Shown here piece after piece: positions 27,162 to 35,589 of a stretch of DNA of 64,000 bases. The position numbers and the translations under genes were made by a program. A model generated the notes under the pieces. The model made no database searches. It saw only the letters and a list, made by a program, of their open reading frames with translations, and was not told where the DNA came from. The stretch is from Brevibacterium sp. S111 (lineage in GTDB: Bacteria > Actinomycetota > Actinomycetes > Actinomycetales > Brevibacteriaceae). The stretch is from NCBI RefSeq assembly GCF_004745075.1, contig NZ_RHFH01000003.1, positions 235,853-299,852 of the forward strand, given 5' to 3'. Every line of letters begins with the position of its first letter. The first letter of the stretch is position 1.

Positions 27162-27979
27162 GCGCTCCTCATCTCTCCGGCGATCAGTCGCCGCTGGTTG
27201 CCCAGAATCTCGATCTGGCCTACGACCACCGGCAGATCGTGACAGACCTCGATGTGAGCATTCCCGACGGGAAGTTCTCCATCATCGTCGGACCCAATGC
27301 CTGCGGAAAGTCGACTCTGCTCAGGGCCCTGGCCAGGTTGCTGCCGCCGGCCAAGGGGTCGGTGCTGCTCGACGGGCACAATATTGCGCAGATGAAGACG
27401 AAGAAGATCGCCCAGCGGTTGGGTCTGCTTCCGCAGTCGTCCATCGCCCCGGAGGGGATCACCGTCGCTGAGCTCGTCTCCCGGGGCCGTCATCCGCATC
27501 AGTCGTTCCTGCGCCAGTGGACCGATGCTGATGAGGAGGCTGTGCTGTCTGCTCTGCGAGCGACGAACACGGAGATTCTGTCCTCGCGGTTGGTCGACGA
27601 GCTCTCAGGCGGTCAGCGTCAGCGTGTGTGGGTGGCGATGGTCCTGGCGCAGGAGACCTCCCTGCTGCTGCTCGACGAACCGACGACCTTCCTCGACGTC
27701 GCCTTCCAGATCGAATTGCTCGACCTGTTCTCGCAGCTGAACAACGAATATGGGCACACGCTGGTCGCCGTGCTCCACGACCTCAATCAGGCGTGCCGCT
27801 ACGCCGATGAGATCATCGCGATGAAGGACGGCGCGATCGTCGCTCAGGGATCGCCGGAGCAGATCATCACCGCTGAGCTCGTCGATGAGGTCTTCGGAAT
27901 CAGGTGCACCGTCATCGATGACCCGGTGACCGGTGCCCCGATGATCGTGGCCGGAATGCCGAAGAAGACCTTCGCCTGA
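27158..27979 (+). CDS. Iron-siderophore ABC transporter ATPase
   Basis: The 273-residue ATPase has Walker A GPNACGKSTLLRAL, signature LSGGQRQRVWVAMVLAQET, Walker B LLLLDEPTTFLDVA, and switch VLHDLNQACRYADEI, the exact pattern of FepC/FhuC-type siderophore ATPases. It powers the FecCD permease pair, with which it is translationally coupled. The likely binding protein is the lipoprotein at 21039. The gap after it (27980-28059) holds two copies of a CCACCTGGCC / GGGCCAAGCGGC element that could form a weak hairpin. Confidence 0.95.
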   Translation: MSAPHLSGDQSPLVAQNLDLAYDHRQIVTDLDVSIPDGKFSIIVGPNACGKSTLLRALARLLPPAKGSVLLDGHNIAQMKTKKIAQRLGLLPQSSIAPEGITVAELVSRGRHPHQSFLRQWTDADEEAVLSALRATNTEILSSRLVDELSGGQRQRVWVAMVLAQETSLLLLDEPTTFLDVAFQIELLDLFSQLNNEYGHTLVAVLHDLNQACRYADEIIAMKDGAIVAQGSPEQIITAELVDEVFGIRCTVIDDPVTGAPMIVAGMPKKTFA

Positions 27980-28059
27980 GACTGCTCCACCTGGCCAAGC
28001 GGCGGATTCCACCTGGCCCGGGGCGTCTTCGCCGGGCCAAGCGGCTTTCCATGCTGCGT

Positions 28060-29079
28060 TCAGGCTCTGGGAGCGGCGTGCTCTTCGCCTTCGGGGCGGT
28101 CCTCACTGTTGTTCTTCTTGTTCACGGTGAAGAGTGCCTTGGCGCCAACGATCACCGCGACGACGATCCCGCCCCAGATTGCTCCCAAGATGAGGGAGAA
28201 GACAGTGTTGACCACCCAACCGAGGATCCCGCCGATCGCGGGAACCGCCGCGGCCGGCACCTCGAGGTGGTGGACGAAACCGTAGAGGGCATGGAAACCG
28301 AGCTCGTCGGTGCCGACGAGGATGATGTGCCCGCCGACCCAGAGCATGGCGAAAGTGCCGACCACGGAGAGCAGCGTCAGCAGCTTCGGCATGGCACCGA
28401 CGAGGAAGCGACCGAACCTCTGCGGACCGGGCGAATCCTTCTTCGCCAGGTGCAGTCCGATGTTATCCATCTTCACGATGAGCGCGACGACACCGTAGAC
28501 CCCCAGGGTGATCGCCAAAGCGACGATGATCAGGATGACGGCTCGACTCGTCAGGGACTCGACGGCCACCTCATTGAGGGCGATGACCATGATTTCGCAG
28601 CTGAGCACGAAATCGGTGGTGATGGCCGAGCGGACGATCTTCTTCTCGGCGGCTGCGCCATCGGCGGCTGCGCCATCGGCTGGCGTGTCCGCACCGGCTG
28701 CTTCCTTCTCATGGTGGGCGATCCATCCGAGCTTCTCGAAGACTTTTTCTGCGCCTTCGAAACACAGGTATGTGCCGCCGACCATGAGGAGCGGGGTGAG
28801 AAGCCACGGCAGGAACTGACTGAGCAGCAGGATGATCGGCAGAATGATGACGATCTTGTTGACCAGCGAGCCCAAGGCGATGCGTTCGATGATCGGCAGT
28901 TCGCGTTTCGGGCTCACGCCTTCGACGAATTTCGGGGTTACGGCGGCATCATCGATGACGACGCCGGCTGCTTTCGCGCCTGCTCGTGAGGCGCCGGCGG
29001 CGACATCATCGAGACTGGCGGCAGAGAGCTTGACGAGCGCGGCGACGTCGTCGAGCAGTGCGATGAGACCACCGGCCAC
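28060..29079 (-). CDS. DUF808 (YedI-like) membrane protein
   Basis: The 339-residue product begins with VAGGLIALLDDVAALVKLSAAS-type sequence at GTG 29079, then DDVAAGASRAGAKAAGVVIDD and TPKFVEGVSP, the invariant opening of DUF808. Around six hydrophobic segments follow, with an Ala/Asp-rich cytosolic insert at about residues 125-145 and a charged C terminus. Function is unknown. It starts directly after the stop of the META-domain gene, with no spacer, so it is the last gene of a three-gene leftward unit. Confidence 0.85.
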   Translation of the reverse strand: MAGGLIALLDDVAALVKLSAASLDDVAAGASRAGAKAAGVVIDDAAVTPKFVEGVSPKRELPIIERIALGSLVNKIVIILPIILLLSQFLPWLLTPLLMVGGTYLCFEGAEKVFEKLGWIAHHEKEAAGADTPADGAAADGAAAEKKIVRSAITTDFVLSCEIMVIALNEVAVESLTSRAVILIIVALAITLGVYGVVALIVKMDNIGLHLAKKDSPGPQRFGRFLVGAMPKLLTLLSVVGTFAMLWVGGHIILVGTDELGFHALYGFVHHLEVPAAAVPAIGGILGWVVNTVFSLILGAIWGGIVVAVIVGAKALFTVNKKNNSEDRPEGEEHAAPRA

Positions 29080-29400
29080 TCATCGACCGCCGAGGGTGTA
29101 GGTGGTGCCCGCCGGCTGCCGGTGAAGATCGCCGAGGTGGTTGTCGGCAGCGTCGAAGAGCTGCAGCCGATCTCCGTCGGGGGAGACCCTGCGGGCTTTG
29201 GGGAGCCACGTGATCATTCCGGGAGCGGCTTTCAGCGTCGTCAGCGAGGGCTTGATCGTGATGCCCTCAGACTCGAGCGTCCATGAGGTAGCGAGGGCAT
29301 TGGCGCCATCGCTGCCGCGCAGCGTTCCGTCCTCTTGGAATTTGAGGAACGCCCTGTCGTTCTTCTCGGCAACCCAGCGGCCGATGACTTCCTGTGTCAT
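29080..29400 (-). CDS. Small META/HslJ-like domain protein without signal peptide
   Basis: This 106-residue protein reads IGRWVAEKNDRAFLKFQEDG, then TLRGSDGANALATSW, resembling the GxW...L.F..dG.l.GsdGcN.. core of META/HslJ domains. It has no signal sequence, so it is probably cytosolic, unlike its upstream neighbour. The N of the usual GCN is preceded by Ala (GAN). Its ATG overlaps the lipoprotein stop by four bases. The two META proteins look like a duplicated pair serving different compartments; that is inference. Confidence 0.68.
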   Translation of the reverse strand: MTQEVIGRWVAEKNDRAFLKFQEDGTLRGSDGANALATSWTLESEGITIKPSLTTLKAAPGMITWLPKARRVSPDGDRLQLFDAADNHLGDLHRQPAGTTYTLGGR

Positions 29401-29876
29401 TTCTCTTCCTTCTCCAGACCGCCGATGACCTTGCCGTTGCTGTCCTGGACCTTCATCACGGTGCCCTCGATCGTGGCCGAGGATGCCTTGCTCAGCCAGG
29501 GGTCGACACCGGCACAGGCCTTCTGCGTGGTCATGAAGGAGTCGATGGCGATCTCATCGTCCTTGACCTCCCACGTCGTGACGATCGCATTGCAGCCGTC
29601 GGAGCCTTTGAGCGAGCCGTCATCGGAGAACTCGAGGAACGGATCGCCCTTCTCCGGGGAGGTCCATTTGCCGACCGGGTCGAGTGCAGCCGCGTCATCA
29701 CTCGGAGACGAAGTCTCGGTCGATTCGCTCGGCGTCGGGGAGCTCGGATCCTGAGGGTCGGTTCCCGAGTCGCAGGCGGCCAGGGGCAGGGCCAGCGCCA
29801 GTGTGGCGATGCCAAGCGCCAGTCTGGACGCCAGACGAGGTGTGGCCGGTGTGCGAAGTGAGGTGTGGTTCGACAT
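29397..29876 (-). CDS. META-domain lipoprotein
   Basis: About 159 residues from the ATG at 29876. The signal peptide ends in LPLAAC (lipobox). It is followed by a Ser/Thr/Pro-rich spacer and a META-type core: VGKWTSPEKGDPFLEFSDDG, SLKGSDGCNAIVTTW, and a paired Cys in TTQKACAGVDPWL. It is surface-anchored and of unknown function. It is first in the operon with the cytosolic META paralogue and DUF808 gene. The start is uncertain because an in-frame ATG also lies at 29888 and AGGGG sits very close to 29876. Confidence 0.72.
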   Translation of the reverse strand: MSNHTSLRTPATPRLASRLALGIATLALALPLAACDSGTDPQDPSSPTPSESTETSSPSDDAAALDPVGKWTSPEKGDPFLEFSDDGSLKGSDGCNAIVTTWEVKDDEIAIDSFMTTQKACAGVDPWLSKASSATIEGTVMKVQDSNGKVIGGLEKEEK

Positions 29877-30120
29877 GCCCCTGATCATAACGGCCTCGAT
29901 TCGGAGTCGTCTGCAAGAACCGCTGGAGCAGGGCATCTGGCGACTTCTGTACGTTGTGTTCACTCACAACTCTCATTGTTCTTGCTATGCGTCGTGATCA
30001 AACCGTAACCTTTCACACGGTTGAAAATCTGACACCAGAGGCACGAAACATCGGTAACCGTGGATCGTGTTGAGGTACCGGACAATCGAAGCATCGACAA
30101 CGATCAAGGGAATCAACAGT

Positions 30121-32034
30121 ATGCAGAAGAAACTCGTGCAGAGTTCACTGGCACTGAGCGCCGCCGCGGCGCTCGGCCTGGGCAGCGCGTTCGTCGCGAC
30201 ACCCGCGATGGCCGACAGTGCCCCGCAGAAGCTTGACCTGCAGAGCGAAGCGCACGTTCAGAAGGCGCTGTCCGGAATCGAAGGCGTAAACGCCTACGGT
30301 GCCGAAGACGGCGAGCTCAACATCGGCGTTGCCGAAAAGACTGACGAGATCAAGGATCTCGAAAAGCAGTACAAGAACATCAACGTCACCGAGGGCATCA
30401 AGGAACTCAAGCCCTACGCGGACAACGACCTCGTCGGTGGCGCCGGTTACCTCGTCAAGGCCGGCGAGAGCGGCGGAGCCTGCTCCACCGGCTTCTCCGG
30501 TTGGGACGGCGACGGCAAGCCCGTCGTGCTGACCGCCGGACACTGCTCGAAGATCATCAACGAGGACTCAAACGAGTTCGAAGGTGACACCACGGTCGAC
30601 CAGACCGAGACGCCCTCGACCTCCGCTGCCAACGGCGGTGAAGGCTTCCAGGCCTCCGGCAACGGCGTCATCGGTAAGTGGGGCTTCGCAAACTTCGGCG
30701 GCGATCTTCTCGAAGGTGCCGACGAAGAGGAGTGGCCGAATCCGAGTGAGTCCGACATCGACTTCGCCGTCATCAACGTCGACGAGTCGAAGTACAACGT
30801 CAAGGGCGGAATCACCGACTGGTCCACCGCTGATTCGGATGACCTGGCCAAATCGACGACCGAGATCACCAAGGTGGGTGCGCACAAGGAAGGTGCGATC
30901 AGCAAGTCGGGCCGGACGACAGGCAAGACCGAGGGCAAGGTACTGCCCCGCGAGTCCTACGACTTTGACTATCAGAACGTCGGCGGGCGCTGGGTCCACG
31001 GCTTCGGCGTGACCGCACCGATCGACAAGCCCTTCTCGCAGCCCGGCGACTCCGGCGGAGGCGTCTACCAGGGCAACACCGCGGTCGGTGTCATCTCCGG
31101 TGGTGGAGACCTTGACGCGAACACCTCGTTCACCTGGGTCGCCGACCTCGATCACTCGCTCGAGGAGTCCGGCACGGACTTCAAGCTCGAGAAGCCGGGT
31201 GAAGAGGTCCCCGATGCTCCGAAGGCTGAGGACCAGACCATCGAGCCCGAGGCGAAGGTCACAGGTCAGGCTGAGCCGGGTTCCAAGGTCAAGGTGACCT
31301 GGGAAGCCACGGGTGAAGAAGGCACCGGTGCCCAGGCTGAGGAGCAGGGCTCGAAGACCGTTACGGCGAATAAGGAAGGCAACTTCTCCGTCGAGGGGCC
31401 GAAGGCCGAAGGTGACTACAAGTTCACTGCGACTGCGACCGTCGACGGACAGGAGTCGAAGACCACAGAGTTCGACGTGACCGTCGAGAAGGATGAGTCT
31501 GAGGCCCCTGCTCCCGCCGAGCGCGAGATCAGCATCGACCCCAAGCAGATCACCGCTTCTGACTTCGTTCAGGAGAAGAAGGGTGTGACGATTACGGTCA
31601 AGGGCTTTGACGAAGGTGAGAAGGCGACACTGAAGGTTGCTTCCGGCCCCGAGAACGTCGAAGGCATCACGCTGGATGAGATCGCTAACGAAAACGGCGC
31701 GGCTGCATTCTCGATCTACGGCACCAGCGCATCGGATCCCGAGGCTTACCTCGGCAAGTACGATGTCGAGGTCACCGGTGCCAATGACACCGAAGATGAG
31801 TCCGCACTGACCGGAACCTTTGAAGTCGTTGCCGATGAAGACGGTACCGGCGGTGGAACCGGCGGCGATGACGACGGAAACAACGACAACGGCAATGACG
31901 ACGGAAACGGTGACGGCGGATCCGATCTGCCTCGCACCGGTGCCGAACTCACCGGTCTCGCTGCCGGAGCCGGTCTCCTCCTCGTCGGTGGAGCCGCAGT
32001 CGTTCTGACCATGCGTCGCAAGAACAACAACTGA
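30121..32034 (+). CDS. Secreted S1-family serine protease with LPxTG anchor (copy 1)
   Basis: This 637-residue precursor has a signal peptide (MQKKLVQSSLALSAAAALGL to about residue 34), then a roughly 80-residue pro-like region. The trypsin-fold domain starts near LVGGAGYLV, with the triad visible as TAGHC (His), DIDFAVI (Asp) and PGDSGGG (Ser). After residue 355 come Ig-like modules (KVTGQAEPGSKVKVTWEATG; KQITASDFVQEKKGVTI) and an Asp/Gly/Asn-rich stalk. The tail is LPRTG, a hydrophobic helix and MRRK, a sortase signal. It is probably wall-attached. AAGGGA precedes the ATG at 30121. Function beyond proteolysis is unknown. Confidence 0.88.
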   Translation: MQKKLVQSSLALSAAAALGLGSAFVATPAMADSAPQKLDLQSEAHVQKALSGIEGVNAYGAEDGELNIGVAEKTDEIKDLEKQYKNINVTEGIKELKPYADNDLVGGAGYLVKAGESGGACSTGFSGWDGDGKPVVLTAGHCSKIINEDSNEFEGDTTVDQTETPSTSAANGGEGFQASGNGVIGKWGFANFGGDLLEGADEEEWPNPSESDIDFAVINVDESKYNVKGGITDWSTADSDDLAKSTTEITKVGAHKEGAISKSGRTTGKTEGKVLPRESYDFDYQNVGGRWVHGFGVTAPIDKPFSQPGDSGGGVYQGNTAVGVISGGGDLDANTSFTWVADLDHSLEESGTDFKLEKPGEEVPDAPKAEDQTIEPEAKVTGQAEPGSKVKVTWEATGEEGTGAQAEEQGSKTVTANKEGNFSVEGPKAEGDYKFTATATVDGQESKTTEFDVTVEKDESEAPAPAEREISIDPKQITASDFVQEKKGVTITVKGFDEGEKATLKVASGPENVEGITLDEIANENGAAAFSIYGTSASDPEAYLGKYDVEVTGANDTEDESALTGTFEVVADEDGTGGGTGGDDDGNNDNGNDDGNGDGGSDLPRTGAELTGLAAGAGLLLVGGAAVVLTMRRKNNN

Positions 32035-32078
32035 GTGCAGTGATGCTGACCGAATGACGGTCCGCTGAGAACTCAGCA

Positions 32079-32110
32079 CGAAGCCCCCGGTCGTGTGACC
32101 GGGGGCTTCG
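32079..32110. terminator. Terminator hairpin after protease copy 1
   Basis: CGAAGCCCCCGGTC (32079-32092) pairs with GACCGGGGGCTTCG (32097-32110) around a GTGT tetraloop, a perfect 14-base stem. It follows the protease stop by 45 bases. The T-tract is weak (TCGATTC). It separates the two paralogues into independent transcripts. Confidence 0.8.
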
Positions 32111-32298
32111 TCGATTCACTCAGACTCGAAGGAGACGGCACGGAACCGGAGGGTTCTACACCGCCTGAAGTTTCGTTCATTTAGTTCACAGTTTCGGACG
32201 TACTTTCTTGGTAGTCGCTGAGGATTGCCCGTAACCTTATCGTGACTTAGGTCATCGATTTGTAACCTTGATCCCTCAGAAAAGAGAGACAACTACTT

Positions 32299-34452
32299 AT
32301 GCAGAAGAAACTCATGCAGAGTTCGCTTGCACTGACCGCCGCCGCGGCGCTCGGTCTCGGCAGCTCGTTCGTCGCCGGCCCGGCTGTTGCTGACAACGGC
32401 CCGCAAGAGCTGAATGTGCAGAGCGACGCCAAAGTGCAGGACGTTCTTGAGGACGTGGGCGGGGTCAATGCCTACGGTGCCAAGAACGGTCAGCTGACCA
32501 TTGGTGTGTCTGGTGACAACGACAATGCTGACGCCTTGGAGAAGAAATACTCGAACGTCAAGGTCATCAAGGGAATCGACGCACTCGAGCCTTACGCCGC
32601 CGAGGATCTCGTTGGTGGAGCAGGCTACCTGGTGACAGCTGGGGCCAGCGGCGGCGCCTGCTCGACAGGGTTCTCTGGCTGGGATGCCGACGGAAAGCCG
32701 ATCGTGCTCACCGCAGGGCACTGCGCGAAGATCATCAATGAAGAGACGAACGAGTTCGAAGGTGACACTACGGTCGATGAGACCGAGCAGCCTTCAACAG
32801 CCCCGGCGAACGAGGGCGAGGGCTTCATCCGGTCCGGACTCGGAGTCGTCGGACAGTGGGGCTACCACAAGTTCGGTGGAGAGCTTGTGACGAGCGACCA
32901 GCAAAAGCCTGAAGAAGACGACATTGACTTCGCCGTCATCAACGTTGACGAAGCGAAGTACAAGGTCAAGACCGGGGTGACGGATTGGTCGACCGCAGAC
33001 AGCGAGGATCTCGGCGCGAAGCTCGCCACTGACATCACTAAGGTCGGAGCCCACACCGAAGGAACGGTGGAGAAGGCCGGCCGTACGACCGGACTGACCG
33101 AAAACGAGACCTGGACGGCTCTCAACGAGGAAATTGACTTCATGAATGTCGGTGGACGCTTTGTCCACGGTTTTGGTGTCAAGGCGCCTCTCGGTGACCC
33201 CTTCTCGGCCCCCGGCGATTCGGGCGGAGGTGTCTTCCAGGGGGATACAGCTGTCGGCGTGATCTCAGGCGGCGGCCCTATGACCGATGAGAATGGTGAC
33301 GCCATCGATGCGAGCTGGGTCGCCGACCTTGACTACTCGCTTGAGAAGTCGGGCAAGACGATCTCGTTCGAAGATCCCAATGAGGAACCCCCGGGCGACG
33401 ACGATAAGGATACTGACTCGGACGCCGCTGCTGACGGCAAGGATGCTGACTCGGACGCCGCTGCCGACGGCAAGGATGCCGACTCGGACGCCGCTGCCGA
33501 CGGCAAGGACGCTGACTCGGACGCCGCTGCTGACGGCAAGGATGCTGACTCGGACGCCGCTGCTGACGGCAAGGATGCTGACTCGGACGCCGCTGCTGAC
33601 GGCAAGGATGCCGACTCGGACGCCGACGGCAACGAAAAGCCCGAAGCTCCTAAGGTCGGCGACCAGACCGTCGTCGAAGGCGGACAGATCACCGGTCAGG
33701 CTGCTCCGAACGCCGAGGTGAAGCTGACATGGAAGCCCGCTGGCGCCAATGCCGGTTCTTCTGAGGTCTCCGCCCACGCCGCACCGGCTCAGGGCAGCAC
33801 CACCGTCAAGACCAATGCGAACGGCAAGTTCACGACGGAAGCTCCCGCTGAAGCCGGTGACTACAACTACACCGCGGTCGTCAATGTGAACGGACAGAAC
33901 TCCGCGGAAGCCGAGTTCACCGTGACCGTTGAAGCCGAAGAGGCTCCCGCTGAGCGCAAGCTGACTGTCGATCCGAAGGAGATCTCCGCTGCGGACTTCG
34001 TGAAGGAAGACAAGGGCGTGCAGATCACCGCTGAAGGCTTCGAAGAGGGCGAAAAGGTCACTCTTGAAGTTGTGGCCGGTCCGGAGAACGTCGAGGGAAT
34101 CACCCTCGACGAGACCGCCAACGCGGATGGCGTTGTCGGCTTCTCGATCTATGGCACCAGCGCATCGAACCCCGAGGCCTACCTCGGTAAGTACGAGCTC
34201 GAGGTCACCGGAGCTAATGACACCGCCGATGAGTCCGCTCTGACCGGTTCGTTCCAGGTCGTTGCCGACGAAGACGGCAACGGCGGCGGAAACGACGGTG
34301 ACGACAACGGCAATGACGACGGAAACGGTGACGGCGGATCCGATCTGCCTCGCACCGGTGCCGAACTCACCGGTCTCGCTGCCGGAGCCGGTCTCCTCAT
34401 CGTCGGTGGAGCCGCAGTCGTTCTGACCATGCGTCGCAAGAAGAACAACTGA
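32299..34452 (+). CDS. Secreted S1-family serine protease with LPxTG anchor (copy 2, repeat-bearing)
   Basis: This 717-residue paralogue of the preceding gene has the same layout: signal peptide MQKKLMQSSLALTAAAALGL, pro-like region, protease domain with TAGHC, DIDFAVI and PGDSGGG, Ig-like modules, and the LPRTG anchor. It differs by a linker of six 11-residue repeats (DAAADGKDADS) between the protease and Ig-like parts. The protease domains have drifted at many silent sites, yet the last roughly 150 bases are almost identical to copy 1. AAAAGAGAG precedes the ATG. GTAACC repeats lie upstream at 32231 and 32262. Confidence 0.88.
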   Translation: MQKKLMQSSLALTAAAALGLGSSFVAGPAVADNGPQELNVQSDAKVQDVLEDVGGVNAYGAKNGQLTIGVSGDNDNADALEKKYSNVKVIKGIDALEPYAAEDLVGGAGYLVTAGASGGACSTGFSGWDADGKPIVLTAGHCAKIINEETNEFEGDTTVDETEQPSTAPANEGEGFIRSGLGVVGQWGYHKFGGELVTSDQQKPEEDDIDFAVINVDEAKYKVKTGVTDWSTADSEDLGAKLATDITKVGAHTEGTVEKAGRTTGLTENETWTALNEEIDFMNVGGRFVHGFGVKAPLGDPFSAPGDSGGGVFQGDTAVGVISGGGPMTDENGDAIDASWVADLDYSLEKSGKTISFEDPNEEPPGDDDKDTDSDAAADGKDADSDAAADGKDADSDAAADGKDADSDAAADGKDADSDAAADGKDADSDAAADGKDADSDADGNEKPEAPKVGDQTVVEGGQITGQAAPNAEVKLTWKPAGANAGSSEVSAHAAPAQGSTTVKTNANGKFTTEAPAEAGDYNYTAVVNVNGQNSAEAEFTVTVEAEEAPAERKLTVDPKEISAADFVKEDKGVQITAEGFEEGEKVTLEVVAGPENVEGITLDETANADGVVGFSIYGTSASNPEAYLGKYELEVTGANDTADESALTGSFQVVADEDGNGGGNDGDDNGNDDGNGDGGSDLPRTGAELTGLAAGAGLLIVGGAAVVLTMRRKKNN
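33421..33618 (+). repeat. Six tandem 33-bp repeats inside protease copy 2
   Basis: Units start at 33421, 33454, 33487, 33520, 33553 and 33586. Each encodes DAAADGKDADS, with only silent T/C changes among copies (GCTGCT versus GCTGCC, GATGCT versus GATGCC). The block is in frame and forms an acidic, probably flexible linker. Copy 1 lacks it. High unit identity predicts copy-number variation between strains. Confidence 0.95.
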
Positions 34453-34489
34453 AACACCCTCTGACGGTCACCAGCTGACCCACTGAGCG

Positions 34490-34523
34490 AAAGTGCCCCT
34501 GACCATCCGGTCAGGGGCACTTT
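34490..34523. terminator. Bidirectional terminator between protease copy 2 and the GNAT gene
   Basis: AAAGTGCCCCTGACC (34490-34504) pairs with GGTCAGGGGCACTTT (34509-34523) around ATCC, a perfect 15-base stem with A and T runs at its ends. It lies between two converging stop codons, 37 bases after the protease and directly beside the GNAT stop. Confidence 0.85.
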
Positions 34524-34524
34524 C

Positions 34525-35505
34525 TCATATGCGGAAGAAAGCGCGCAGGGAAGAGCCGGCAGCCGCGGATGCCTCCGTGAAGCTCAGCGAAGTGTAAAAC
34601 GCGGCGAGGGCAGGGTCATCATCGGTAAGCAGGACGGTCTGGCGAATATCGTCGAATGGCTCGAGCACACTCCGGATGAGTTCGGCACCGATTCCACGAC
34701 GCTGCAGTCGCGGATCGACAAGAACATCCTGGACATAGACGAGAGTGCCGAAATCGCTGACAATGCGGGCCAACCCGACCAGCTCCTCATCGACACGTGC
34801 ACACACGACATGCGCTGACCCGTTGAGGCTGCGCAGCAACCGTGCCGGATCCTCGGTGTAGGCCGACCAGCCGACCGCATCGTAGAGATGGAGGAGCTCG
34901 CCGAGGGAAGGCAGGACATTTGACGCATAAGTGATCCCGGCGCTCTTCCGTGGCCGAAAGCGGGGACGATCCTGCCAGTGCACGCCGAGAGTGCGCCCTG
35001 CCTGCCACTCCTCACGCAGAATCGCACAAGCCACAGAGGCCAGCCGGACGCCGTCAGCTGCCGGCCATGCATGACGGTAGTGCGCCTCCTGCGTCCACCC
35101 GGCCCGCTCGAACACCACACGCATTGCATGATTGTCTTCACGGGTCTGCCCCTCTATGCGGAGTGCCCGAGTAGTTGAGAACACATGGCCGGCAATCGCA
35201 TTCAGCGCATCGACGCCGAGTCCCTTGCCCCGGTGCTGTTCGGACAAGCGCAGATCGAACATCGGGGTGTCATCGCGAAGATCCTCGAGCCGCACGTATC
35301 CGACCCGACCGAACTCGTCGTGGTCTAGCCAGAACGCGGCATTGTCAGCGTTGAGGAAATACCCGACCGCAATCCGTTCCATCACCGTACCGGTTGACCA
35401 GGCGTCTGCGGCGACATGGAACGGAAAGGACTGAGACGAGAAGAACTCGACAAGTGCGTCCCGGTCGGCTCCTGTGGGATCGATCGCAGTCAGTTTCACG
35501 CCCAT
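34525..35505 (-). CDS. Protein with two fused GNAT acetyltransferase domains
   Basis: This is a 326-residue protein. Domain 1 (about 1-155) is RimJ/RimL-like, with acetyl-CoA loop LRLSEQHRGKGLGVDALNAI and NHAMRVVFERAGW. Domain 2 (about 190-326) has VYVQDVLVDPRLQRRGIGAELI and LAAFYTSLSFTEA. Both pyrophosphate-binding R/QxxGxG/A motifs are intact, so both sites could be active. It is not obviously mycothiol synthase, whose two-domain pattern differs. TAGTCT (complement of 35512-35517) lies six bases before the ATG, suggesting a leaderless start. Substrate unknown. Confidence 0.82.
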   Translation of the reverse strand: MGVKLTAIDPTGADRDALVEFFSSQSFPFHVAADAWSTGTVMERIAVGYFLNADNAAFWLDHDEFGRVGYVRLEDLRDDTPMFDLRLSEQHRGKGLGVDALNAIAGHVFSTTRALRIEGQTREDNHAMRVVFERAGWTQEAHYRHAWPAADGVRLASVACAILREEWQAGRTLGVHWQDRPRFRPRKSAGITYASNVLPSLGELLHLYDAVGWSAYTEDPARLLRSLNGSAHVVCARVDEELVGLARIVSDFGTLVYVQDVLVDPRLQRRGIGAELIRSVLEPFDDIRQTVLLTDDDPALAAFYTSLSFTEASAAAGSSLRAFFRI

Positions 35506-35589
35506 ACCCTTAGACTAGGGCAATCCTCTTTGCCACGGGACAGCTTCTCGGCGGCAGGTCGCTGGCTCAACCGATGAAGGAGTCCACCC

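Noticed and set aside
30568..32079. 503-codon minus-strand frame opposite protease copy 1
   Set aside because: Antisense shadow of a gene with signal peptide, catalytic triad and LPxTG; no domain or ribosome-binding site of its own.
33421..33618. Possible CRISPR-like direct repeats
   Set aside because: The 33-bp units are contiguous without spacers, in frame and translated as an 11-residue repeat; no cas genes.
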